A stretch of 64,000 bases of DNA from Bifidobacterium ruminantium DSM 6489 (GTDB lineage Bacteria > Actinomycetota > Actinomycetes > Actinomycetales > Bifidobacteriaceae), in assembly GCF_000770925.1 (NCBI RefSeq), contig NZ_JDTK01000008.1, positions 1 to 64,000 on the forward strand, written 5' to 3'. Below are positions 1-8,839 of the stretch, in pieces (positions within the stretch are counted from its first letter, which is position 1; the number at the start of each line of letters is the position of its first letter). The translations under genes were made by a program, and so were the position numbers. A model generated the notes under the pieces. It was not told the DNA's origin. It worked only from the letters and a program-made list of their open reading frames with translations, and made no database searches.

Positions 1-2274
1 CAGGTCCACGCTGTAATCCGACTGATCAATCCTCACAGACTTGGTCGGGGTGACCACGCAATTGCGGGCTTCCCAAGTGCCGGAGGAGGTATTGCCGTTC
101 CAAGCGTAGTTGCCGTCGATCGAAAGACCGGCCGCATCCTCGCCATCGGTGGTGTCGGCAGGATACTTCTTGGTGTTGGTGGCGTTGCCGTCGTTGAAGA
201 TGATACGGGCGTTGTCGCCGACGAGATCGTCAGGAATCTCATACTTGTATTCGCCGTCCTGACCGCAGGTGTCGGACGCGGCGACCTTCGTCATCGGTTC
301 GCCCGGCCACTTGGCGTTCTCCTGCAGGGTGGTGGCGTCAGGATCGTCCACATACACGTATGCATACAGGTTGCTCCACGCGTTTGGCTTCTTTGCATAA
401 GCCGTGCTGGTAGCGTTCGGATCCTTCTTTGTACAAGTGAATTCACCGGAAACCGTCTGGCCATCCGCATCCTTGCCCTGTACCTTCACGGTAACAGTGC
501 CACCGACAGCGGTGGAAGCGCCGACGGTGATGGTGTCGCCGTCCTTATAGGAGCCGGATTTGCCTTCGGAAGTGGTATAGGTGGTGTTCGTAGCGTTGCT
601 CGCGTTCAAGGTGACGGTGGTGGTGTTCGTCTTGAACGACTTGGAACCGCTGGCGGAAACCGAAGCGGAGTTGTCGGTGAAGAACACGCTGATCTTGCCG
701 GCGGGAGCGGAACCGGAGGTAATCTTGCCGCCGGAAACGGTGATCTTGCCGCCGGAGACCTGATCGGTGTAGGAACCGTCATCAAGGGTGGTGGTGGTTC
801 CAGCCAGGTTCTGGGTGTCACCCATGTTGGTGATGGTCACACCGTCGTTCTTGGAGTTGCCATCCTTGATGTAACGCTCGACCATAAGGCAGGAGTTCGC
901 GCCGCAATTGCGCATGTATTCCGCGGCCTTGTTGTTGTTCATGGTGTTGCGGAAGTGGTTCACGGCAACGACCTGCGGATCCTTCCAGCTTGGAGAGCCT
1001 GCATCGCCGAGCTGGCTCTTCTCCGCGAACTGCGGCTGGCTGCCGCCGGAGCCGACAGGTCGATCGAAGTACAGCGGCATGGTCTGGGAGCGGGAGCCGA
1101 TTACGCCCCACCCCATAGTCATTTCCCATTCGCTCATCTTCATGGACGCGCCATAATCGTCGGGCTTGTTGGAATAGTTATCGTGCGATTCCACCCAGGA
1201 AACGAGATTGTTGCCACCTGCGGCGTTGTCCCAATTGTTGAGGTTGCCAGCATTCAGATTCTTCGAGCTCAACGCGCCGCGGAGCTTGACACCGTAGTAG
1301 GAAGCGGTCACAGCGCCACCATGACGGCTGTTGTTGGCGAACAGCTTGGCGTAATCGGCATCATGGGAAATGGAATCCTGCAGCACCTCGCCGTACTGGA
1401 ATTGGGCGCCGTTGTTCAACACGATATTCCAATACTGGGAGCCGTCATATTCGTCTGGCAGCTCGATATGCTTGGCCGCGTCGAAACGGAAGCCATCCAC
1501 GCCGTCGTTCACCGCCTGCACGAGGTAATCATGCATCATGTTGGCGGCCTCGGTCTTCGAGGTGTTGATGTCGTACAGGCCGAGCAGCTTGCAGTGTGTC
1601 ACCTGGTAACGGTTGTTGTAGTCCTGTACGTCGCCGTCGTTGCAGTCGTGATGGTACAGGTCGGACTTCCTCCAACGATCCGCGATGGCATTCCAGGTGG
1701 CGGTCATATGGTTGGCGACCACGTCCACGATAATGCGCACGCCGTACTTGTGTGCGGTGGCGCACAGACTCTTCAGATCGGATTCGGAACCCATCACCCA
1801 GTTGCCGATGGTGGTGTCGGTCGGCTGGTACACGTAGTACCAGTTCTCGGTGAAGATCTTGCCCTTATTACCGGTGTGGATGGCGGAGATCGGCTCGGTC
1901 TGCACAGAGGTGTAGCCAGCTGCCGCGATTTCCGGAATGTGCTGTTCGATCGTCTTGAACGACCATTCCCACGCATGCAGCGTGGCGCCTTCGCTCATCT
2001 CCTTCGCCAGACCGTACTTGGCTCGTGCAGCCTGGAACGTGGAGTTCTCCACGGTGTCCGCATAGCTGTCGCGGTTCGTGGCAGCTTGTGCGGCAGTGGT
2101 GGTGACGGTGACGCCGCCGATGGCGGTGGCCACTGCAGCCAGGCTTACAGCCAACTTCTTCCAGATGGTGTTCTTCTTATGGTACGCATGGGTTCTCTCA
2201 TGCGTTGCGGTATGCCAGTGCGCAGAAGAATGCATATCTTCTCCACCGCCTGGCTGATTATCTCTAGCCTTCAT
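1..2274 (-). CDS. Secreted GH13 alpha-amylase with starch-binding module (3' end outside window)
   Basis: Reading the minus strand from 2274 gives one open frame to the window edge (about 758 codons, no stop). A Sec signal peptide lies at about residues 35-66 (KK, hydrophobic core, AQA cleavage site). The four GH13 signatures are visible: DVVANH (about residue 178), GFRFDAAKH with the nucleophile Asp (about 260), GEVLQ with the acid/base Glu (about 294) and VESHDNY (about 365). Residues about 625-735 resemble a CBM26-type starch-binding module (AYVYVDD, WPGEPMTK, ARIIFNDG). The enzyme should hydrolyse alpha-1,4-glucans outside the cell. ATG at 2274 has GGGAGG only 3-4 nt upstream; the in-frame ATG at 2235 has GGAG at a better 5 nt, so the start is uncertain between the two. 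Further binding modules may lie beyond the edge. Confidence 0.95.
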   Translation of the reverse strand, partial: MKARDNQPGGGEDMHSSAHWHTATHERTHAYHKKNTIWKKLAVSLAAVATAIGGVTVTTTAAQAATNRDSYADTVENSTFQAARAKYGLAKEMSEGATLHAWEWSFKTIEQHIPEIAAAGYTSVQTEPISAIHTGNKGKIFTENWYYVYQPTDTTIGNWVMGSESDLKSLCATAHKYGVRIIVDVVANHMTATWNAIADRWRKSDLYHHDCNDGDVQDYNNRYQVTHCKLLGLYDINTSKTEAANMMHDYLVQAVNDGVDGFRFDAAKHIELPDEYDGSQYWNIVLNNGAQFQYGEVLQDSISHDADYAKLFANNSRHGGAVTASYYGVKLRGALSSKNLNAGNLNNWDNAAGGNNLVSWVESHDNYSNKPDDYGASMKMSEWEMTMGWGVIGSRSQTMPLYFDRPVGSGGSQPQFAEKSQLGDAGSPSWKDPQVVAVNHFRNTMNNNKAAEYMRNCGANSCLMVERYIKDGNSKNDGVTITNMGDTQNLAGTTTTLDDGSYTDQVSGGKITVSGGKITSGSAPAGKISVFFTDNSASVSASGSKSFKTNTTTVTLNASNATNTTYTTSEGKSGSYKDGDTITVGASTAVGGTVTVKVQGKDADGQTVSGEFTCTKKDPNATSTAYAKKPNAWSNLYAYVYVDDPDATTLQENAKWPGEPMTKVAASDTCGQDGEYKYEIPDDLVGDNARIIFNDGNATNTKKYPADTTDGEDAAGLSIDGNYAWNGNTSSGTWEARNCVVTPTKSVRIDQSDYSVDL

Positions 2275-2298
2275 CGGCCCTCCCTGATAGAGGGATGC

Positions 2299-2382
2299 AG
2301 ACACAGCGGTGGAAGTTGCTGCAAAAGCGCTTCTTCCGTAGTTGTGTTCCTTGTTGTGGCTTTACAACACGGCGCTGTGTCT
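2299..2382 (-). promoter_or_regulatory. Leader of the amylase gene: 10-bp inverted repeat plus operator-like AAGCGCTT
   Basis: Upstream of the amylase start a perfect 10-bp inverted repeat (AGACACAGCG at 2299-2308, CGCTGTGTCT at 2373-2382) brackets 64 bp. Inside it lies the palindrome AAGCGCTT (2325-2332), which looks like a LacI-family half-site pair, and a smaller repeat GTTGT-N6-ACAAC (2354-2369). This could be a repressor or catabolite-control site, or a long-range hairpin in the mRNA leader. The promoter itself is not clear. The rest of 2383-2798 is non-coding; I see only AT-richer sequence with a few TTGCG repeats near 2595-2630. Confidence 0.4.
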
Positions 2383-2798
2383 GATCCCATCTCCTTTGAC
2401 AACATTCGCATAGTTTTTACGCATTATCAAGAATATCATATTATCGGTTGCCGATGCGGCTTATGCTGCACACGTTTTCAGACCGTTTGTCTAATTTCTT
2501 AAAGTGTCGTGTTTCTTACCGTTATTGGCTTTGCGCGTATTGAAGCTTGGCAGGAGGCCGCGGGGTGGTAATTGGTGCTGCCAGCGAGTCGTTGCGAACG
2601 TTGCTGCTTGTTGCGATTCGTTGCAATCATATGAAATGTACAGACCGTAAAAGAAAACGTTATCAGATGTAATTCAAACAAGTTTTCCGCAGCGATGTTT
2701 GCGCCGCAAATTATGGCAAATGTTATTTGCATAACAGAACCAGAATTCGGTAGGGGGCTGCGGATGTTTTCTTGGAGACTGAATGAAAGGATTATCGT

Positions 2799-2933
2799 AT
2801 GTCCGGTCCCGAGGAACGACAGCGTGCGGTGGAGCTGTATCCCGCCACACCGATGGCAACGGCCCAGGTGGCCGAACACCTGGGACACCCGACCAGGCAG
2901 TGCCTGGGACGCTGGCTGGCAAGGCCCCCCTGA
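2799..2933 (+). pseudogene. IS3-family transposase OrfA N-terminal fragment
   Basis: A 44-codon frame reads MSGPEERQRAVELY and later TAQVAEHLGHPTRQCLGRWL, which is the N-terminal helix-turn-helix of IS3-family OrfA proteins (about 90-100 residues when intact). It stops at TGA (2931-2933) just after the HTH. No OrfB and no clear terminal repeats follow, so this is a decayed remnant. It marks the region between the amylase and the surface-polysaccharide block as a past insertion site. Confidence 0.7.
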
Positions 2934-2981
2934 AAGCCATATAATTACTCTAGCAAGAGAGACGCTGTCAAAGGAGAAGGC

Positions 2982-4019
2982 ATGGGGTTCAGAATCCGCA
3001 AAAGCATCAGCTTGGGCAAGGGCGTGCGTGTCAACCTCGGCAAAAACGGCATTAGCAGCGTTACATTCGGTAAGCGCGGAGCGCCACATGTCACGGTGGG
3101 AAAGCGTGGCACATATGTCGGAACCAGCATCCCGGGAACAGGCATCAGCTACAGCCAAAAAATTTCAGGAAAGAAGAGCTCCGCATCCAAACCTGCCAAG
3201 AACAAAACGAAAGCATCGTCCCCAACGGCTACTGCACAACTGCCTATAGTCACGCAACAATTGGAAACGCCTGCCTCGCCATCCTTCTTCGACACGGGAA
3301 GCATGGTCCAAACGAACGGTTCGACCATTTTGTGTCCCGAAAGTACAAGTCCCGACTTCGTAAGTCCCAACAGGACGAACACGAGTTTCGGCGGAACGAA
3401 CACCCCACCATCCGGCGGAAAACATGCGAAAACCCCGAAGCGGCCAGGAAGCTGGAAACGGTGGATTGTCATCATCCTCGTCGCTGTCGTGGCGCTTGCC
3501 GTAGGCAACATGAGCGCTGATCCAACGCAAAGCAACCAGTATAAGGAACTGCAGCAGCAGCTGACTACGCAGAAGAGGCAAAACGGCAAGCTCCAGCAGC
3601 AGGTTGATGAGCTCAACCAGAAGTTGGACGATATCCAGGATCTCAAGGACCAACTGGATCAACAGAAAGCCGAACAGGATTCGCAGCAGAAGCAGCTCGA
3701 CCAACAGAAATCAGAGCAGGAGCAGAAACAACAGGAACAAGACCAGAAGCAGCAAGAACAGGATCAGCGTCAAACTCAGCTCGACGAGCGCGAGAAGAAC
3801 ATAGCGCAACGTGAGGAAGCTAAGAAACAGGCCCAAGAGCAACAGCTGGCGCAAGTCGCTCAGCAACAACAGTCCCAAGCTCCGGCGGCAACGTCATTTG
3901 ACAGGGCGCATGGCGGCGCATTCTGTTCCACTGCGGGAGCCACAGCGCAATCAGACCGTAGTGCCTCGATACTCACATGCCGGGTGGCATCCGACGGTCG
4001 GTTGCGTTGGGGGCATTGA
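2982..4019 (+). CDS. DUF4236 / coiled-coil membrane protein
   Basis: 345 residues. The N-terminal 55 residues (MGFRIRKSISLGKGVRVNLG, then GTYVGTSIPGTGISY) match the DUF4236 pattern. A low-complexity Ser/Thr/Pro linker leads to one membrane segment (about 160-177, WIVIILVAVVALAVG). A long Gln/Glu/Lys-rich heptad region (about 183-300) should form a coiled coil. The C-terminal 35 residues (GAFCSTAGATA ... LTCRVASDGRLRW) match a small two-Cys module seen at the end of many actinobacterial envelope proteins. AAGGAGAAGGC before the ATG is a good ribosome site. Function is unknown. It sits alone between two insertion-sequence remnants, so it may be an accessory gene. Confidence 0.85.
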   Translation: MGFRIRKSISLGKGVRVNLGKNGISSVTFGKRGAPHVTVGKRGTYVGTSIPGTGISYSQKISGKKSSASKPAKNKTKASSPTATAQLPIVTQQLETPASPSFFDTGSMVQTNGSTILCPESTSPDFVSPNRTNTSFGGTNTPPSGGKHAKTPKRPGSWKRWIVIILVAVVALAVGNMSADPTQSNQYKELQQQLTTQKRQNGKLQQQVDELNQKLDDIQDLKDQLDQQKAEQDSQQKQLDQQKSEQEQKQQEQDQKQQEQDQRQTQLDEREKNIAQREEAKKQAQEQQLAQVAQQQQSQAPAATSFDRAHGGAFCSTAGATAQSDRSASILTCRVASDGRLRWGH

Positions 4020-4283
4020 TCGCAGGCTAAAGAATCTGCGAATTTGTGCACTGCTGTAAATATCACATGATTTCGATTTTCGACCGATTCATACATTCTC
4101 GGAAAGAAAAGTACATTCAATGCAACTATTTTTGTGCATCCATGGTTGAAAGAATGCCAAAATGTCTATTTTGAGATTTGATGATGCCAGTTTCAAGGGC
4201 TTCCGTAAGTCTATGACGAGCCAAAGATTCTGCCTGCGAATAGAGCGTTAACTTCTATAATTTCATGGTGAGTATTTGTGGTT

Positions 4284-4375
4284 TTCAAGGCCACTGATTA
4301 TTCCCTATCAAGGCCACCGTTATTGCCGAAGGAGGCCAGTGACGGACTGGATCAAGGCCATTGGCCCCTTTATGG
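4284..4375. mobile_element. IS21-family terminal repeats (one end)
   Basis: The motif CAAGGCCA occurs at 4286, 4309 and 4353, and a variant GGAGGCCA at 4331, giving a regular 22-23 bp spacing. Multiple short terminal repeats of this kind are typical of IS21-family ends. They lie directly beyond the C-terminal istB remnant on the minus strand, at the expected end. The outer boundary is probably near 4275, but no target duplication could be confirmed. Confidence 0.6.
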
Positions 4376-4561
4376 TCAGGATTCGAGCATGGACTGTCCG
4401 TGCCGTTGCCTCATGTTGAACTCGCCGGTGTCGATCCATACCGTGTTGTGCACGATGCGGTCGAGGATGACGTCTGCGGTGGTACCGTTGCCGAGATGGC
4501 TGTTTGATTGCCGAGTAGGTGGCGAAAGCGGTGCTGGCGTTGTCATATGTTCTTTTGTCAA
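4376..4561 (-). pseudogene. IstB (IS21 helper ATPase) C-terminal remnant
   Basis: The minus-strand frame contains HLGNGTTADVILDRIVHNT and WIDTGEFNMRQRHGQ, which is the conserved C-terminus of IstB helper ATPases (family pattern LGxxTxADxIxDRxVHN). Only about 45 residues are recognisable out of about 250; no Walker motifs and no IstA remain. The surrounding non-coding DNA from 4020 to 4285 and from 4562 to 4900 holds nothing else I can identify. Confidence 0.65.
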
Positions 4562-4900
4562 ATAAATCTGCGTGCCGGGGGCTGGCGGCGTTCCGCTGAA
4601 TCTTGTGTAGAACTCGAAGTAACTGCATCGGTCATTGGATTACAGGGCACCGGAAGTGACGGAGACTGAGTATTATCGGAGCTTCGGTACAAGCTGCCTC
4701 ACTATGAAGGCGGGACAAAAATCAGGCCATATCAATCGGATACAGAGCAGAAAGATCCTATTTTGTGATTTATCCTTATATTTCACACGTAAGCAAAATG
4801 GTGGCCGGAAGGAGAGGCAGCGACTTTTGAAGACGCCAGTTACCTTATAACCGGGAGACCAAAGAGTTCGGATCGGAACAGGAGGAGGGGAGAGGCAGTT

Positions 4901-5269
4901 CTACCTCGTCGCATAAATCTGCGAACCAAACGGCCACAGCGCCAGTTTGGCCATTTTGAACGACTGGATACCGAACGGAATGCCGATGATGGTAATGCAG
5001 TTCAGCAGTCCGGCGCACACGTAGCCGATCGCCATCCACACGCCGGCCAGCACGAACCACACAATGTTGACCAGCACCGAGCCCACGCCGCCTCCATAGA
5101 CCACAGTCTTGCCGAACGGAGTCAACGTCAGCCCCGCCATCTTGAACGCCTGCACGCCCAGCGGGATGCCGACGATGGTGACGCACAGCACCAGTCCGAT
5201 GACGGCCCAGCCGGCGGCCAGGAACAGTCCACCCAGAATCAGCCACAGAATATTGCCAAGAAGTCTCAT
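4901..5269 (-). CDS. yccF: YccF-family inner-membrane protein
   Basis: 122 residues from ATG at 5269, which gives the family-typical start MRLLGNILWLILGG. Two homologous halves each contain a membrane stretch followed by the conserved motifs TIVGIPLGVQAFKMAGL and TIIGIPFGIQSFKMAKL, the hallmark of the duplicated YccF (DUF307) domain. Function of the family is not established. A longer frame starts at 5308, but 5269 is favoured because TACCAT ends exactly 6 nt upstream and there is no ribosome site, as for other leaderless genes in the window. It is divergent from the surface-polysaccharide block. Confidence 0.88.
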   Translation of the reverse strand: MRLLGNILWLILGGLFLAAGWAVIGLVLCVTIVGIPLGVQAFKMAGLTLTPFGKTVVYGGGVGSVLVNIVWFVLAGVWMAIGYVCAGLLNCITIIGIPFGIQSFKMAKLALWPFGSQIYATR

Positions 5270-5281
5270 GAAAACATGGTA
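5270..5281 (-). promoter_or_regulatory. Leaderless -10 site for yccF
   Basis: TACCAT (5281-5276 on the minus strand) followed by 6 nt and ATG. No Shine-Dalgarno sequence is present, so transcription probably starts at the A of the start codon. Confidence 0.5.
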
Positions 5282-5505
5282 ACGAACGTAGGCTGATACA
5301 GGCAACATTACGCTATGTGAAAGCGGCTGTTCATGGCATTGCGCTTCATGATTATCGAGGGAATTTTATCTGTTTGCCTGTCATTGCGCGGCATCGCGAG
5401 GTTCTGAAGAAAGCCTTCTTAAAACCTCTACCGGTTATTTACGTTGGAAACTGAAAGAAATTCGAGGGGGCATACTATTCTTGGAACGGATGTTATCAAC
5501 GTAAG

Positions 5506-7002
5506 ATGGAGAAAAATTCAGTGGCTTCTGTAGAGAACGCTAATGCGCAGCAGGCCGTTGCGCCACAAGGGGTGGTTGAAGAAACGGATGACGGCATCAC
5601 CCTGATGGATTTGCTGAAGATTATCCGCAAGCACCTTGTTGCCACGATCGTCGCTTTTGTAGTCGTGGTGGCGGGCGTGAGCGCCTACACATTCCTGGCG
5701 CCGCCGAAATACACCGCTACGGCACAGACCATGGCCACCTACAATGCTTCGGGTGATGGCGAAAGCATTAGCCAGCAGTCCACTGGCGGCACTTACATTT
5801 CCAACCAGATCACCTCGTATCCGACGCTGGCCACTACTTCGAAGGTGTTGAAGCCGGTCATCGAAGAGCTTGGGCTGGATAAGACCGTGGCGGATCTTGC
5901 GGATCAAGTCACGGTCACCAATCCGACTAATACCGCGTTCGTGAACATCTCCGTCGTGGATGGCGATCCGCAGCAGGCGGCTGATATCGCCAATGCGGTT
6001 GCCGGATCGTTGAAGGACGTTATTGAAAAGGACCTGTACTCCGGAACTGAATCACCGGTAAGGGTGTCCATTGTGCAGAAGGCGCAGACGCCGCAAAGCA
6101 AGTCTTCTCCGAAGACCGCGCTGTATTTGGCCGTCGGCGTGGTGCTTGGCATCATTATTGGTGTGTTCACGGCGCTTATCAAGGATCTGCTCAATACCAA
6201 GGTCGAGGAAACCTCCGAAGTGCGTGCTGTCGTGCACGCCTCCACTCTCGGTTCCGTGCCGACGGATTCCTCTCTTGATGAGAAGCGCCCGGTAGTCGTC
6301 AGCCAGCCTAATGGAGCTATCGCAGAAGAATATCGTCGTATCCATACCAATATCGAATTCCTGCAAACTGATCGTACCGAAGGTGTGGGCCAGCTGATTG
6401 TCATCACGTCCGCCCAGCCTTCTGAAGGCAAGACCACCACTTCCATCAACACCGCTGCCGCGTTGGCCGAGGATGGTGCGAAGGTGCTGCTCGTTGATGC
6501 CGATCTTCGTCATCCTTCCGTGGCGCATCATCTGGGCATCGAAGGCAATGCTGGATTGGCTCACGTGCTTTCCGGGCAGATGCGTCCGAAGGACGTGGTC
6601 CAGAGCTATTGGCGTCCGAACCTGCACATCCTGCCTGCTGGCAAGCGCCCTGCCAATGCGGGTGTGTTGCTTGGCTCCGAGACCATGAAGCTCATGGTGG
6701 AGCAGGCACTGACCCAGTACGACTACGTAATCATCGATACCGCTCCGTTGAACGTTGCGAATGATGGTGCCGTCTTTGGACGTTGGGCCAAAGGCATTGT
6801 TCTTGTTGCCGGACGCGGTGTGTGCGAGAAGAAAGCATTGCAGGAAGGCTTCGATTCGCTGGTCGATGCCAATGTGCCCGTGCTTGGCTTCATCTTCAAT
6901 TACGCCGATCCGAAGAAGATGCATAATCAAAGCAATTATTACTACTATTACGAAGATGGCGCGCCACGTCGGAAGCGCGGTGGCCATAACAAGAAGCACT
7001 GA
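5506..7002 (+). CDS. Polysaccharide co-polymerase / bacterial tyrosine kinase fusion (Wzz + BY-kinase)
   Basis: 498 residues. An N-terminal Wzz domain is flanked by two membrane segments (about 42-62 and 205-226) with an extracellular loop between. The cytoplasmic kinase carries Walker A (PSEGKTTTS, about 303-311), Walker A' (LLVDADLRHP, about 328-337) and Walker B (YVIIDTAPL, about 408-416). It ends with a Tyr cluster NYYYYYED, the autophosphorylation tail of BY-kinases. Such proteins control chain length and export of exopolysaccharide or capsule. Kinase and Wzz are fused, as in Proteobacteria and many Actinobacteria. No good ribosome site precedes ATG 5506; TACTAT at 5471-5476 may be the -10. 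GTG at 5521, behind GGAG, is an alternative start. Confidence 0.93.
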   Translation: MEKNSVASVENANAQQAVAPQGVVEETDDGITLMDLLKIIRKHLVATIVAFVVVVAGVSAYTFLAPPKYTATAQTMATYNASGDGESISQQSTGGTYISNQITSYPTLATTSKVLKPVIEELGLDKTVADLADQVTVTNPTNTAFVNISVVDGDPQQAADIANAVAGSLKDVIEKDLYSGTESPVRVSIVQKAQTPQSKSSPKTALYLAVGVVLGIIIGVFTALIKDLLNTKVEETSEVRAVVHASTLGSVPTDSSLDEKRPVVVSQPNGAIAEEYRRIHTNIEFLQTDRTEGVGQLIVITSAQPSEGKTTTSINTAAALAEDGAKVLLVDADLRHPSVAHHLGIEGNAGLAHVLSGQMRPKDVVQSYWRPNLHILPAGKRPANAGVLLGSETMKLMVEQALTQYDYVIIDTAPLNVANDGAVFGRWAKGIVLVAGRGVCEKKALQEGFDSLVDANVPVLGFIFNYADPKKMHNQSNYYYYYEDGAPRRKRGGHNKKH

Positions 7003-7031
7003 GTATTCATTCATTTGAATTGAGGGGTGGA

Positions 7032-8699
7032 ATGACGAATAAAGAGAACGCTTCCCGATCAGTGAAAGGTGTTCCGGTGAATCCGTCCAGGGATGTTGTT
7101 GACACATCTTGGGATATTCCTCCGTTGTCCTTCCCAGGCTCGGAACCGATTCCGAAGGAATTCTATGAAGATTCCGCGGAAGGCGTTTCCTCCAGTTCCA
7201 CCCCTCTGGTATCGATTCCGGAGCTTACGGATATTCCGTACGTTCCGGTTGAGAATCTATCTTTTGATGCTCCGGAAACCACGGAATCGCCCGATACGCA
7301 GGGCACGATGGTGCAGAACGGAACGGCACCATCCGATGCACCCGAAGAGACGCAGGTGGTCACGCAGACTTTGCCCCTGAACGCCGGAACTCTAACCGAT
7401 GATGCTCAGGGTATGTCTGCGAGTGACGCCGATGCGTTGACTCAAGTGCTTGATTCCGCGGTCGAGCCTTCAACTGAAATAGAAGATCTTGAACAGCTGG
7501 CTGAGGAAGATCCGGAGCATGATCCACTGAAAACCGTTCCTGCTCAGCCGAAGAAAGAGCCTTCCTCGAAGAGCAAGCATACTGCCCTCGCCATTATCGC
7601 CGCGGTCGCGGCTGCTGTGATTGCCGTTACCAGCATTCTTGTGGTGCGCAACAAAATCGATACCAAAGAGAAGCGTGCCGCGGTCTCCGTTTGCCAAAAG
7701 GCGAAGGATAGATATTTCGACGCCAGCAAGAAACTGCAGGATACCGTCAAACAGGCGGCTGATCTGCAGAAAACCGCATCAAATCAGGTAGCGGATGCAA
7801 CTACCATTGAGCGGCTGAATAAGGCTATCAACAAGGCTCAGAATCTCGAAGCCGCCAGTGATTGCTCGGTATTCCAATCCGAAACCGCACTGCGCACGCA
7901 TGCCCGTAATATGAGCAAGCAAGTCGGAGCTATCAAGAAACAGACCAAGGCCGTCACGACTGCGGCTACGGCTGTCGCGTCCAGCAAGAAAGCCCTGAGT
8001 GTGACCAAGACGACCGTTTCATTGCAGAAAGCCATTGCCGATGCTCGGACATTGCTTGCCAATTCCGAGGGAGCGGTTGCGGATGAGTCGACGCGTGACG
8101 CGCTTGCCAAGGCCATCGATGCGGCCCAGAAGCTCATCGATGGTAAGAGCACCGATATCACTGCCATGCAGAACGCGTCGAAGACGCTTTCCTCGTCCTC
8201 TGACGCGGTGAACCAGTCGGTGAACGAGCAGGCTGCGGCCAATGCCCAAGCGAATGCGAATTCCAATTCTGACTCCAACCTGAATACTGATACTGGAACC
8301 ACAAAACAGCCTGATTATTCGTACACGGGGCAGCCGGAATCTGGTGCTGGCCCGGGTGGTAATAACCCGAATGGCGGTAGCCAGGGTGGCGGCAATGGCG
8401 ATGGTGGTGCCAACCAAGGTGGTAATAACCCGAATGGCGGTAGCCAGGGTGGCGGCAATGGCGATGGTGGTGCCAACCAAGGTGGTAATAACCCGAATGG
8501 CGGTAGCCAGGGTGGCGGCAATGGCGATGGTGGTGCCAACCAAGGTGGTAATAACCCGAATGGCGGTAGCCAGGGTGGCGGCAATGGCGATGGTGGTGCC
8601 AACCAAGGTGGTAATAACCCGAATGGCGGTAGCCAGGGTGGCGGCAATGGCGATGGTGGTGCCAACCAAGGTGATAACAGTGACACTGGTGGTAACTAG
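7032..8699 (+). CDS. Membrane-anchored surface protein with Gly/Asn-rich tandem repeats
   Basis: 555 residues. ATG 7032 follows GAGGGG at good spacing; a TTG 12 nt upstream is less likely. The acidic N-terminal 180 residues should be cytoplasmic. One membrane segment lies at about 185-207 (ALAIIAAVAAAVIAVTSILVV). The external part is helical, Ala/Lys-rich and FIVAR-like (LAKAIDAAQKLIDGKS). The C-terminus consists of five identical 21-residue repeats (GGNNPNGGSQGGG, then NGDGGANQ). It lies between the BY-kinase (29 nt gap) and the priming transferase, so a role in polysaccharide assembly or wall attachment is plausible but unproven. No sortase motif is seen. I do not recognise a characterised homologue. 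Confidence 0.85.
   Translation: MTNKENASRSVKGVPVNPSRDVVDTSWDIPPLSFPGSEPIPKEFYEDSAEGVSSSSTPLVSIPELTDIPYVPVENLSFDAPETTESPDTQGTMVQNGTAPSDAPEETQVVTQTLPLNAGTLTDDAQGMSASDADALTQVLDSAVEPSTEIEDLEQLAEEDPEHDPLKTVPAQPKKEPSSKSKHTALAIIAAVAAAVIAVTSILVVRNKIDTKEKRAAVSVCQKAKDRYFDASKKLQDTVKQAADLQKTASNQVADATTIERLNKAINKAQNLEAASDCSVFQSETALRTHARNMSKQVGAIKKQTKAVTTAATAVASSKKALSVTKTTVSLQKAIADARTLLANSEGAVADESTRDALAKAIDAAQKLIDGKSTDITAMQNASKTLSSSSDAVNQSVNEQAAANAQANANSNSDSNLNTDTGTTKQPDYSYTGQPESGAGPGGNNPNGGSQGGGNGDGGANQGGNNPNGGSQGGGNGDGGANQGGNNPNGGSQGGGNGDGGANQGGNNPNGGSQGGGNGDGGANQGGNNPNGGSQGGGNGDGGANQGDNSDTGGN
8355..8669 (+). repeat. Five identical 63-bp tandem repeats (in-frame VNTR)
   Basis: Five head-to-tail copies of a 63-bp unit beginning GGTGGTAATAACCCG, each encoding 21 residues. 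All copies read identically, including third positions, which implies recent expansion or ongoing homogenisation. Unit gain or loss would keep the frame. Confidence 0.95.
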
Positions 8700-8804
8700 A
8701 ACGAAGAATCCGGCGGATCTGATTCAAGTGATGCCGAAATCTCGTGACTGCTGTGCCAAAATCGCCATGACGTGAATGCGAATATCTAATATCGGGTGCG
8801 CTCC

Positions 8805-8822
8805 TTTTTTTTTGGGGGGGGG
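8805..8822 (+). repeat. T9G9 homopolymer tract upstream of the priming transferase
   Basis: Nine T (8805-8813) are followed directly by nine G (8814-8822). The tract ends 17 nt before ATG 8840. TATTAT at 8836-8841 could be a -10 element; its -35 position would then fall at the T/G junction. Confidence 0.85.
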
Positions 8823-8839
8823 CTGGTAAATTCGGTATT

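Noticed and set aside
30-2240. Short minus- and plus-strand frames inside the amylase gene
   Set aside because: They are out-of-frame pieces; the real frame runs uninterrupted through the window edge.
955-2502. Long open frame on the plus strand opposite the amylase gene
   Set aside because: It is the antisense shadow of the amylase gene, with no domain and no ribosome site.
2499-3158. 219-codon minus-strand frame between the amylase and DUF4236 genes
   Set aside because: It overlaps the IS3 fragment and the DUF4236 gene start and has no coding signature.
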